64,000 nt of DNA, from assembly GCA_963082975.1 (NCBI GenBank), contig OY720350.1, forward strand, positions 10,125,488 to 10,189,487, written 5' to 3'. The notes below the pieces were generated by a model. The model ran no database searches. It was not told the DNA's origin and worked only from the letters and a program-made list of their open reading frames with translations. The translations under genes and the position numbers were made by a program. The stretch comes from Labia minor. Its lineage: Eukaryota; Arthropoda; Insecta; Dermaptera; Spongiphoridae. Positions 10,537-21,388 of this stretch are shown here, in pieces; within the stretch, counting starts at the first letter, position 1; every line of letters begins with the position of its first letter.

Positions 10537-10631
10537 AAAAAAGTGAAACTCCTGTCGTGTCCATTTTCGAATTCCTCTCCTTTACAATCAAATTGCCACC
10601 CCCCCCCCCACCCCCATGTTAGGAAACACTG

Positions 10632-11110
10632 ATATCGATAGATAGATAGATAGTGGTAGGTTTCCACTAAAAAAACATTCACTATCATATAAAATATAAT
10701 AGTAAAAAAATAAAATAAAAACGATTCCAATGTTTTTATTCATTATAGTTTTAGAAAATCTATTGATTATTTCGAATTATATTATAGAATTTAGTATAAG
10801 ATAAAAAAAATATGCAAATTTTTATTTTACTTTACAGAAGCTCAAAGAAAACAACGTTCAGGTTCTTATTCCACTTGGAATTTAATTTATTACATTCAAA
10901 TAAATTAAAATAAAGAAAAAAAAAAATAGAAACAAAACATCAGCAAGCACTCGAATATAAATCATGGTTTGGAATTTGATGTTCATTAATGGAAAAAAAG
11001 AGAAGAAATAAAAGAATGTAAAAGAAGGTAGAATAGACAAGTGAAGTATATATATATATATATATTGGGAGTATATTGTGTGCACTATACTATATGGGGG
11101 GACTATATTG
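10632..11110. other. (GATA)n then AT-rich sequence
   Basis: A short GATA repeat at about 10637-10654 follows the hAT end. The rest is AT-rich, with (TA)n at about 11046-11064. No gene seen. Confidence 0.5.
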
Positions 11111-11320
11111 TTGAATGAAAATCATCAGGTGGCTACCTTATCCCGATTTTGACACCGTAATCAACGGTTGGCTAGTCCGACGCTGCCCTTCACCCGTAGG
11201 GCACCCATCGCTTGGTAACATAACTCTTTCTTCTCACTTGGTGTGGCCCTGTTGCCAAGTCCATTGGGCGTTACACGAATCACGGCCGAGTGAGACAAGG
11301 AAAAATAAATAAAGAAGAAA
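11110..11320. promoter_or_regulatory. Unique GC-elevated island
   Basis: About 200 bp of complex sequence, including CGACGCTGCCCTTCACCCG and CACGAATCACGGCCGAG, standing out from AT-rich flanks. A 65-codon plus frame (11115-11312) crosses it but shows no domain and ends in low-complexity lysines. I favour conserved non-coding DNA over a coding exon, with little certainty. Confidence 0.25.
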
Positions 11321-11994
11321 CGAAAAGAAAACGTTTTATTATGTAGAAGAGGTCAGAAACCCAGATAGATGGAGAGGGAAGGGGTTAGAGAAAGAGAGAG
11401 AGAGTGAGAGAGAACAACATTTTTTTTGGGGGGACACATTTCGCTTTATCTTTCGTCAAAAATACGTCCAGCGATATCATCACTGAGTCACAGTGTCTGG
11501 GTGTTGTCTTCCAAATAAAAATATACTACGTCTCCCCGCGAAACAAAAATGTTATCAGATGGTGGGTAAGGTCGATAGCATCGCGCTGCCGCCGCCATCA
11601 CAGATTTTTATCTTCCTACCGACCAGTGATTAAAAGCTTTCTTCATTAACATTTATCGTTCCGTCTCTTTTCATTGAAATATTTATTCAGAATTTTTTTT
11701 TTTCCTTTTCTTTATTTATTTATTTATTTTTTATTGAATAAAAAAAAGTAACATTAGAGCATTAATTTAGGTAGATAGAAAGAGAATGAGAAAGAGAGAG
11801 AGAGAGAGAAAGAGAGGAGAGAGAGAGTTTGGAATGAATTAGCGGCTATCAATATACAATTAAAAACAAGAACAAGGTAAAAGATTTAAAAAATAAATAT
11901 TTATTTAAACATACAAGGTGACTAAAAATTGATACAAACACCAATATATGATTGTCGAATTAAATTAATCTAAATTCTAAATTATTATAAAAAT
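11321..11994. other. GA-rich and AT-rich spacer
   Basis: GA repeats at about 11388-11414 and 11785-11828, and a more complex patch at about 11500-11660 (CGCGCTGCCGCCGCCATCAC). No gene recognised. Confidence 0.4.
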
Positions 11995-12594
11995 AAGTTG
12001 ACCTGTGGTCAGGCGAAGAACCGACGGATGGTTTGAAATAAATTAATTTCCAGCTACTGAAACAATTTCAAATAATTTAAATGTATCTATTAATGCAATC
12101 AAAAACAGATATGGATATAACATAAATATTTTTAATTTTATTTTATTTATAATATATAAGGAGGAGCTGACTGTGACGTCATATAATTTTAAATTAAGAA
12201 AAAACTAATAAAACCAATACAAAGTGCAGGATTCGTGGAGATATGTAAAAAATCTCCTCATGTGAAATTTGGTGTGAAAATAACCCTTCCCTTCCTATCG
12301 TCGATCTGTAATTCTACCATTTCCGATTTCCGGGTATACACCAAAAGTTGATCAATTCATCATACTGATGCATTAAGTAAATATACCAAATTTTATCAAA
12401 ATCCGTTGAGCCGTTCAAGCTGTACACATAAATACGGACGGACAGACGGACAGACGGACAGATGGACGGACAGACATCATACTAAAAATACTTTTTTCTG
12501 TTAACGAAATGCATGACTCGTGGAGTAATGTAAAAATCTCCACATGTGAAATTTGGTGTGAAAATAATACCTCCCTTACTATCGTCGGTCGGTA
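11995..12594 (-). mobile_element. Helentron-like repeat family B, copy B2
   Basis: Inverted copy of B1: it opens with AAGTTGACCTGTGGTCAGG, the 3' hairpin end with one arm altered, then AACCGACGGATGG. It carries the GGACGGACAGACGG simple repeat at about 12437-12472 and closes with ATCGTCGGTCGGT. Internal blocks match B1 throughout, with scattered indels. Confidence 0.7.
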
Positions 12595-13505
12595 ATAAAA
12601 GTCCTAATTTATATTAAAAAAAGTCTTATTAATTTTTTTTAATTATTTAATTTCTATATATAATATAACATTCTCGGTATCAAGACTTTAATTTACTATT
12701 AATTTAATAAAAATAAGACAAAAAATATATATTTCTTGTTTAACTGATTTATCGAGTTGCTAAATTTATTAAATTAATTTCTTCCTCATTCATTTATCTA
12801 CAACTTAATTATATAGATTTTATAATTTATGTATTTTATTTATAAGAAGATGGAATCAAGATGAGTTAAGCAAAATAAATAATAATATATTGCCAATGCC
12901 AATGTCTTTTGAATTTATATACCTACATAGTTATCATAATATATATTAACACAAATTATTTTAAGATAAAAGATGCATACGACATGTAAGTTTCTAGTGT
13001 CATTTACTTTTTTAAAACACTGATTTTATATTCTCTTGTAACCTTAAACGCGAAATGAAAAAAAATCATTTTACTATATGGTGGGTGGTGTTGAGGTAAA
13101 TATTTGTTTTACATATGAATAAATTTTCTTCATTGACTAAGCAACTTTGTATATTTTTCTTCTTACATTGATTCTAATAGGCGACAAGTAAATATCGATA
13201 AATATAATAGTTTTCGAGTTGTCAATATAAATAGAAAAAAAAAACGCAACAAGTTTGTTATTTATTAAACATAGACCTAATAATAATTAATATTCATACA
13301 TTCAGTTTAAAGAAAAAAAATAAATAAAAAATAAATTTGTTTTGAAATTAAATAAATGACATATAAATTTTAATTTATAAATAAAAAAAAAAAAAAATTG
13401 CTTCCAGCACTTTCATCTTCTTTTCATGGGATAAAATAGAAAATAATTAATAAATTATAATTAATTAAGAGTGAGTAAATCATAATAAATAAATTATTTA
13501 TTTAT
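12595..13505. other. AT-rich stretch, nothing recognised
   Basis: AT-rich sequence with long A runs near 13238 and 13383-13397. No gene or element recognised. Confidence 0.5.
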
Positions 13506-13509
13506 TTTA

Positions 13510-14110
13510 ATAATGAAGAAAAGTGCGGCCGAGAGTCATCGAATCTTAGTGGAAGTTTACAGCGAGTAGCTCTATCTGAAGAATCGTGTCGGAAATGGTT
13601 TGGTCGCTTTAAAAGTGGTGATTTTGAGCTCAAAGACAAGGAACGGGTCATGGCAAAAAGTTTGAAGACGAAGAATTGGAATCACTACTCAATGTAGACC
13701 AATGCCAAACGCTTCAGGAGTGCGTTTAAGCCGCGTACTGAAGCAAAAACGGCCGGAATTCGAAGAAAGGCACGACAAAGTGATTTTGCAGCATGATAAC
13801 GCTCGACCACATGTTGCAAAACCGGTGAAAACACTAAAATGGGAAGCCCTACCACATCCGCCGTATTCTGCAGACATTGCTCCTGCGGACCATTACATGT
13901 TCCGGTTGATGACACATGGTCTGTCTCAGTATAAGTTCACTTCATATGAACAATGCAAAAAATGGGTCGATGATTGGATTGCCTCAAAAGACGAGTCGTT
14001 TTTTCGAGCTGGCATCCGAAAATTGTCAGAAAGATGGGAAAAAGTAGTGGCCAGCGATGGACAATACTTTGATTAATATATTTGTAACCATTATTTGAAA
14101 ATAAATCCGT
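13510..14110 (+). pseudogene. Mariner transposase remnant with frameshifts and a deletion
   Basis: Fragments in order: KSAAESHRILVEVY (13522-13563), then after a frameshift SCRKWFGRFKSGDFELKDKER (to about 13645), then ESLLNVDQCQTLQECV, then an open frame of 124 residues (13702-14076). That frame holds LQHDNARPH (second catalytic Asp), HPPYSADIAPADHYMF (third Asp) and the usual C-terminus WEKVVASDGQYFD. The region with the first catalytic Asp is deleted. Only 30 residues separate the remaining Asp pair where DD34D mariners have 34, so a short deletion lies there too. Clear terminal repeats are not visible. A dead copy. Confidence 0.85.
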
Positions 14111-15184
14111 AAATTTTGAAAAAAAACAAAACGCTTATTATTAATTCAACTTCCCTATCATTAATTATCTTGTGTGTCTTTTATACAAAAATTGAAATAA
14201 TAATAGTCTATCTCTTATCGATACAAAAACAATTATAAAATTTTATATTTGAAATATGTCAGTGATAAATAAAATCGGCTATCATCACATTTTGAAACAA
14301 TATGAAAATATTTTTACTTAATCCTGTGTGTTTGTTTGTTATTGATGTAAGCAAGATTCACAAACAAACCCAACAACATGCAAAACGTCGTGTACCTGAC
14401 AGTATAAATCAATAAATCGATGTAGATATTTTGTTCAGTTGCAGTTGGAGTTCATTAATATTTCAGTAGGAATGTTTTTTTTTTTTTTTTTTTTTCTTTT
14501 ACATCCCCCTTCCTTTCAACTTTCTTCTGCTAAGTTCAATTCCATTCCATTCTGTAATCCCGTTTCTTTCATTTCTTCATCCATATTTACCTACGATTTG
14601 ATAAATGGCATTGGACATTTATTAAATCAACAACTGGTGATTAGCGAGGGCAATAATAACAGGAAAAGTGCTGAAATAATCGCGAAGTGAAAATCTCACG
14701 AAGATACTTTTAATTTGAGGAGATTTGGCAAGACCCTCTCGTTTACTCGCTGCGTGTATATTAGTGTTTGTGAAGTAATAACAAGTCGGCTTGATCTTAA
14801 TTGATTTATGATAAGGAAGTGCATCTCAATAGAAAGAAAGCAAACACGACGAGGATCGCAAACAAAAAAAAAATAAAAAAACTCCAGCAAATGCAATTCA
14901 AACAATTCAATAATTTGTATTAATAATTTAGAAAATGTCACATAATCATTACTTTTCTAACTAGTCCCCTCCCCCCCCCCTGTTTCATAAAATAATTTTT
15001 AAAAAAAAGTTAATTTTTTGAATTTCTTCTCTACATTTTATTCCAGAAAAAAAAACGCCTCTGTTATACGCCATATATTTGAATATTTTCATTCATTAAT
15101 AATAAATAAAAATAAGAAGTTTACATATATGCCATATATATTATAATTGTATATACCTTTATATTCAACTACCGCGTGTACTTT

Positions 15185-15237
<53 letters not shown>

Positions 15238-15600
15238 GAATAAATTAAATTAAAACACGAAAGAAACTTGATTATGTAGTTGTATTAAGTTGTAGAACTG
15301 AAATAAATAAATAAAAATATTGGTATTTATATATTTGAATGGAATCAATTGAAAAATAAAAATACATAATTATTTAAATACTAAAAAAAAGAAAAACAGA
15401 AAAATCAACCATTTCATTGATTTAAATTTTTTATTATATTAATATTTTTCAAAGTTTATTTAGCGGAATAAAATAAAAAAAAAAAAAAGAAACAAGTTTT
15501 TTTTTTAACTTTAAAAGTATCTATAATTTGATGTGTATTATGAATATAGATTGAAAGATATCAGCTGGATATAAATTTCTAGAGTTGATGATATTTTAAG
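14111..15600. other. AT-rich stretch with microsatellites
   Basis: Contains a T run at about 14476-14495, a C run at about 14969-14980 and a long (TA)n tract at about 15194-15232. The part around 14330-14460 is more complex (CAAAACGTCGTGTACCTGAC). No gene or element recognised. Confidence 0.45.
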
Positions 15601-16215
15601 GAGGTTTTAGATTTAATTTCGGGAATAAATCGTGGTGCCGAGAGGCGTCTCGTTTTTGATTTTTCACTAAGAATGTTAAGATGGCAGGCTGTGTAAAGTA
15701 AAGCTGTCACGAACGAGATTCCATCATGGGTGCAGGGCAGGTTTTCGACTCGAAGGAAGTGGGGGCCGAACTGGCCCCCGGTGCTCTTTTTCCCATCTTT
15801 GGACCAACTCGAGAGCTTAAGACGTGGTCTGCAGACTTAAAACTTGTTGCAGTTTTGTGCGCGAATCGAAATGGAATTTTTTTTGCTCGATTCTCTTTCG
15901 AACCCCCCCCCCCCTCTCCCCTATCTTCTCAACTACTGCTATGTTATTGGAGCCGCCCGCATCTTTAATTGGTTTCCCTGTTGTTTCCCGAAAAAAGTTA
16001 TTTTTTAAAAAGACAATACCGATGCAAGTTGATGTATTACTGATTGAATGGTTGTTGTTTTTGTATTTTGTGCAGTTAATATGTAAGCGGTTCACAGAAA
16101 TGGTCCATATCGGTACCGGATAATTAATGGGCCGGCAATGTTCCACGTCGGGGTGGCCTTCGTTGTTTGCATTGGCAATGAGGAGTTCAGCCGAGTAGCA
16201 AACCCTGGACTCGGT
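15600..16215. promoter_or_regulatory. Long unique GC-elevated island with a TAATTA core
   Basis: The longest complex island in the window. It includes a 7-bp hairpin GGGGGCC/GGCCCCC (15761-15779), a C run at about 15904-15913, TAATTAATGGGCCGGC at about 16121, and CACGTCGGGGTGG near 16145. Overlapping frames on both strands (15726-15968, 15824-16123, 15817-16146) show no recognisable domain. Conserved non-coding or regulatory DNA is the best guess; a lineage-specific exon cannot be excluded. Confidence 0.3.
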
Positions 16216-17210
16216 TACTACATTTATTTATTTATTTTTTTTTTTTTACTTATTCCAAATATTTCTTTTCACTTTTCTATATAACATCAAATAAATAAAT
16301 ATAAATTAAACGTACTAAATAAATAAAACAATTATTAATTATTTAATCATTGAAATAGTATTAAAAAATTTATATAGAATAAATATATAAACAAAATAAA
16401 ATATCTTTAAAAAATAACAATAAAAAAATTAATATCAGTGTAAAATAAAGAAAATTTATTTTATTTATATAAATTTTTTAAAAAATAGTTTATAAAATAA
16501 GTTTTAATATATTAATTAAAAATTCAAAAGAAATATAAGAAAATTGATATATGTTAAAGATTTTAGATGATCTAATTTCTATCTATATGGTGTATTATCA
16601 TTATTTCTTGAAATGCAATTTTTTAAAATTTTTAATTAGAAAATTTTAAAACTTATAAAAAAAATATTTGTATCTTTGACTATAGTTAAATATTTGTATT
16701 ATCTGTTTGTATTTATGAAATATGTTTTAAAAAACTATGAGTTTAAAATAAGCACTATGATTTACCTCGAAATTTTAAACTTAAGTCATTTTGTTTTTTT
16801 TATTCTATACATAAGTCACGAAATGTTTCTTTTGATATTTTTTGTTGTTGTATATTCCCTTCATTGAAAATAATTTTGTTTTCAGATCGAATACTCTCTG
16901 GTAAGATGATGAGGGTGCAATTTTCTTTTGTCCATGATTTATCATCTTGTCTCTTTTGGTTAGAATATAATAGAGAAAAAAAATACATAATTTTAAATAT
17001 ATTATATTATTAAAATTAATATTAATTGAATAATCATCATTGATTATCTATTTGCAATTTAGGGTGAAAATGGTTATGACTAAATAAAAATTAATATAAT
17101 TAAAATAAAGTAAATGAAAAATATTTAAATTAGTAAAGATAATAATAATTTATAAAAAAAAAATTAATTAAAAGGTTTCAGTGAAATAATGATGAAGCTT
17201 TTTTGAAATG
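16216..17210. other. AT-rich stretch, nothing recognised
   Basis: AT-rich sequence with T and A runs. A 63-codon frame at 16676-16867 is low-complexity and hydrophobic, typical of a chance frame in AT-rich DNA. Confidence 0.5.
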
Positions 17211-17214
17211 ATTT

Positions 17215-17410
17215 GAGAGACTTTAACGCATGGGTGTGAATTGTGTTGTTGTTGTTGTTCCTGTTGTTACTTTGTTTTTATCGCCGAAGAGATTTCTTAA
17301 GGTTAATAAGACTAATCGATCATCTTGGCCGTCACCTTAAGGACCACTTTCGGTATTTAATTGGTCCTCTAGCATCATGCACAATTAATTAGTGCCCCCA
17401 AATCGAGCAG
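17215..17410. promoter_or_regulatory. Unique island with clustered homeodomain-type motifs
   Basis: Contains GACTAATCGATCATC at about 17309, TATTTAATTGG at about 17354 and CAATTAATTAGTGCCCCC at 17382-17399, with a (TTG)n patch at about 17246. The dense, GC-elevated sequence with TAAT cores looks like an enhancer or conserved non-coding element. This is inference from sequence texture. Confidence 0.3.
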
Positions 17411-18540
17411 GACATCATTAAAATAAAGAACTCCCATTGCGATTGAAATAATGATAACAAATAATAAAACAGTTCATAAAATAATTCTTTAAATTGTTTT
17501 ATTAGTATATATATATATAGTTGGAAAAAGAAAATTAAAACAAAAAGATGAAAATAAGGAAAACGGAAAAGAACGAGTGGCATTGATGATTTTGGATGAA
17601 AACCGGAGTAACCAGAATGGATTAGTCAGTCAATTAATTAAATTCATTCATTTGTTTTCTTATGTAAAACTGAAATGAAACTTAACTAAAATTGTTTGTT
17701 CACGTCAAAATTTTAAAAGTTGTTTGATTTTTTTTTACTTTATTTTTCTCTCTATTTGGTTAGAAAATTTTAAAGAAATTAAGTGGAATTTTATAGTTTT
17801 TTTTTTAATATTCTTAGTAATAACAACAATTTTTGCATTCTTTATTAGTCTAAATTTTATTAAATTTTAATTTAATTATAATCTAAATGAAAACGAATTC
17901 CAAATAATTTTTTTTTATTAGATAATAAATAGTGGTGAGCTGTCTTCTACAAGGTGTTTGGCATGCTATTTTCAGCTCCTTGTAAATTAAAATGATGCCC
18001 TCACACGATACAATTGTTTAAAACATTGAGTTTATGGTTTTTTGACATTTATCATATTATAATTTTTGTATTTATCTATTCATTACTTGTGTTAAACATA
18101 TTACATTTAACTGTACTCAAAAGTTTTTACTCTAACAAAATTTCTACAACTTCCTCTAACTTCTATCCATCCACAATTCTAATCTTCACCTATTTTTCCT
18201 TATATCTACTTTTATATTATCTTGCCACCGCGTCCTTGGTAAACTCACCAGCTTTTTTTCTCTATAAAAAAATTTTTAGTCAATTTTTCTCCGCTCATTG
18301 GGAAAACGTGATAATTTTATTTACGAGTAATTTTCTATTTAGAACAAAAAATTATTAGTATTTTTAGCAAAAAAAAAAAAACAAAAAAAAATCAATTAAT
18401 TAATTATGTTAAAATTTTATATATTATAAAAATATTGAATTATTGAATATTTGGCGTAAATAATGAATTTTTAATTTTTAAAAAAATTGAATTAAAAAGA
18501 AATTAATTTTTTAAATTGGAATGAAATAATACATTATATG
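17411..18540. other. AT-rich stretch, nothing recognised
   Basis: Includes (TA)n at about 17505-17519. A 114-codon frame (18014-18358) is Leu/Ile/Phe/Tyr-rich with no motif and I take it as chance. Confidence 0.45.
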
Positions 18541-18915
18541 AATATCCTGATTCAGAGATTTAGTGGAAATATTCAAATGTCTGCTGTCTAGAAGAACGAA
18601 ATCTCAATTGTATCCATGAATGTTTGAAGAAAGTGAAAAGACGATGCGATACGATCGTAAATACAGAAGAAAAAGAAAAATCAACCACAATCACAATCAA
18701 TTCTAGCTGATTTCAATATTAGAAAAGATTTGTCATTGTGGTCAATTGATGGTAATCCAGTACTATCTATTGGTCAGGTGTGTGAGAGTGTTGTCTGCTT
18801 GGAATTTGTGGACAATGCAAGAAGGTTGACCTTCGAAAGACAGGAGCATTTTATGCAAATTCGTCTCCCCCAATCCATGAAAGTCGATGTTAGCCTAAAT
18901 GTTTCATTCTAGTTT
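18541..18915. promoter_or_regulatory. Unique island with a POU octamer
   Basis: Complex sequence with an exact ATGCAAAT octamer at 18853-18860 (a POU-domain site) and GACGATGCGATACGATCG at about 18640. A 60-codon frame (18730-18912) runs through it without a recognisable domain. Regulatory role inferred only. Confidence 0.25.
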
Positions 18916-20363
18916 CTTTATATAATTAATTTATTCTTTTTTTTTTAATTTCATTAATATTGTCTGTTCTTCATTTGAAAACAAAATAAAAAAAAAAAAA
19001 AATAAAATAATTAAAATCTGGTTGATTAATTAATATTGGACTACTTTTGAATGTAAATGTAAAACATATTCTTGTTTTCAAGACCTACCAGAAAATATTA
19101 TCATATAGTGAATTGACAAAATTAAAAAAAAACAAAAAAATAAAATAATAAAACAAAAGAACAAAATGAAAAAGCAAAAGGAACCAAACTAACGAACATG
19201 GCCATTAATTAGTCGCGTATTTTTTTTTTTTCGTTTGTTTGAGTGACTTAATAGACTTAAAATTTTTTCTAAACTTGTTAATGATTTTATTAATAAAGAG
19301 AAACTCTTGTTACGAATTGTTTTAAATAGTAATTTAACTAAATGTATAACAAAAAAAGTTTGAAAAGAAAAAATGTCACGGGAGAATTAAATTCTATAAT
19401 AAAAGTAAATTTAATAAATTTTAGATATATTATAGAATATTAAAAAATTAAATTATGAAAAGAGAGAAAAAAGCCAAAAAGAGCAAATACATTTAAGCTT
19501 AATTAAACTAAAACATTATATATTAAAATTTATTTAATAGAATTGCAATAATATTATTTACATTTCTTTTTCTTTATTTAATGAGTGAAATCAATTAAAG
19601 TGTAATTGATATTAAAATATTAAAATAATATTCTGTAGCTATTTATTTATTTATTTTTTTTTAATAATTACTTAATAAATATCGATAATGAATTAATTTT
19701 TTTTTAATTATAGTTAAATGTAAAAGTTTACGAAAGACGTATATTCTTATAGGATATATAGAAAAATTTAACATTAATGACTATTAAAATATTCAAATAA
19801 AATATGCTATTTTATGTTTATTACCATTATTTATAGGAAATCCTATAAAAATTTTAAAGAGTGCTATTAAAATGAATGGATTTCAATTTCGTGCTCGTTT
19901 TAAATGAACAAGTAATATAACACACCCTTTCTCTTATATAGTATTTAATATTAATAAATTAATATTTAATTTATATTATCAATCTTCAAATGATTATCAT
20001 ATTATTTAATTATTTTTATTTTAATAATAAAATATAAATTTTTAAATTTTTAAATGCCTTGAATTTTAAATTTTCATTAAAAAATAATACTTAATTAAAA
20101 AAAAGAATAATAGATATTATTTGTTCTGTTATTCTGATATAAATTTTATTAGTAATAATAAATAAGCTAATTGATATTTTGCCTTCAAAGATAGTAATAT
20201 ATTCTAAAACATAGTTATAGTTTTCAAATAATAAAAAAATAAAATAATGAATAAAAAAATGAATCCTTCAATTTCTATAAATAGATTCTATTATTAATTT
20301 TTATTCTAGCTATATTCATTCTAAACAATGAATTAATAAACAACAATCCAACAATTTTCCCCA
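18916..20363. other. AT-rich stretch with one TAATTAG site
   Basis: AT-rich throughout. A short complex patch at about 19192-19217 reads GGCCATTAATTAGTCGCG. No gene or transposon recognised. Confidence 0.45.
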
Positions 20364-20373
20364 ATATAATAAA

Positions 20374-20629
20374 GGCGCCACTGGGTGAGGGGCTAGCGTC
20401 GTTGTCTCACATTCACGGGGTCAAGTCCCGGGCCTGGCAAGGGAATTTCTCTAGCTGGGGACGCGAAGTCAAAACCCGGCCTCTGTGATCAATATTGGGA
20501 AGCTACTTGATAAAAAGTAGCGCCTCCAATCAAGAAAATCAAGATAAAGGTTGATAGGTCCTAATGATCATAGGACACCTAGTTGATATAACCGACTTGG
20601 TAGTACGTACAAAAGTCAGAGGTTTTCCC
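20374..20629 (+). mobile_element. tRNA-derived SINE, copy S1
   Basis: The first ~70 bases are tRNA-like, with an A-box region TGGGTGAGGGGCTAGC and a B-box GGTCAAGTCCC. They are followed by a family-specific body (CTAGCTGGGG, TTGATATAACCGACTTGG) that ends in a T run. It is flanked by a perfect 10-bp duplication ATATAATAAA (20364-20373 and 20630-20639), which shows retroposition. Two more copies lie at 23812 and 32073. Confidence 0.85.
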
Positions 20630-20639
20630 ATATAATAAA

Positions 20640-21384
20640 TATAAATAAAGACTTTAAGAAATTTTTTAAAAGTATTATACATATAAATGATTAAACGATT
20701 AAACACTGAAGAAATTTTTTAAAAAATTAAAAAAAAAATATTAAACCTATTATTATATACCATATATATACATATACACTATATTATAGGAGTGTGTAGA
20801 TAAAAATGGGGACACAACCACAAATCGATAATCTGAAACTTTTTATTTAATAAATCATACACATCACTATCTCTCTCTCTCTCTCTCTCTCGTATCTTTT
20901 AATTATATACAACTCAAATATGTATTATTGGTTGCTAAAGAAAAACTTTCAACGATTAAGTGTTAAATTAAGTGTTATTAAAAAGCAACGAAAAAGAGTG
21001 CATGATATTTAAGACAAGTAAAGAATTCGATTTAAATTTTCGATAAGATTATCGATAAAAAAAAAATTGAGCCAATTGGCGTTCAACGATTATAAGGGTA
21101 CACAATAATAGTTCATTTATTCTTCTTTTTAATAAAATTTAATAAAATTATTTAGTTAAATTGATTTAAAATTTAAAAATCAGTGAAAAATATAAATTAA
21201 TGATATTTTTAATTTAATTAATTTATAAGTTTAAAACATAAAACAATTGAAATTTGTATTGAATAATCGCCTAAATATTAGACAACACAGCAGACAAATA
21301 AATGTTAAAAAAAATTTTAATGAAAATTTTTTAATATTAAATATTTTTAAGATATTTAATAACAAATTAAATTTCTTAAAAGAT
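20640..21384. other. AT-rich spacer with (TC)n
   Basis: A (TC)n tract at about 20871-20892. The rest is AT-rich with no gene seen. Confidence 0.5.
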
Positions 21385-21388
21385 TGAT

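Larger units (their letters stand above)
9515..10631. mobile_element. hAT-type MITE split by a tandem family A insertion
   Basis: The outer ends are CAGTGTTTCCCAACC (9515) and GGAAACACTG (ending 10631), a classic hAT terminal pair. The flanking 8 bases are ATATAGAT and ATATCGAT, an 8-bp target duplication with one mismatch, as expected for hAT. The native element is only about 190 bp (9515-9601 plus 10537-10631, including a C9 run at about 10601). The rest is two family A copies inserted inside it, so the hAT insertion is older than the Helentron-like one. Confidence 0.8.

Noticed and set aside
13685..13915. Minus-strand frames of 76 and 62 codons opposite the mariner remnant
   Set aside because: They are antisense shadows of the transposase frame 13702-14076.
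18014..18358. 114-codon hydrophobic frame
   Set aside because: Its composition (Leu, Ile, Phe, Tyr, Ser) is what AT-rich DNA gives by chance. There is no signal, motif or neighbouring gene.
20374..20450. SINE heads as real tRNA genes
   Set aside because: The acceptor and other stems do not pair; only the A- and B-box promoter elements are kept.
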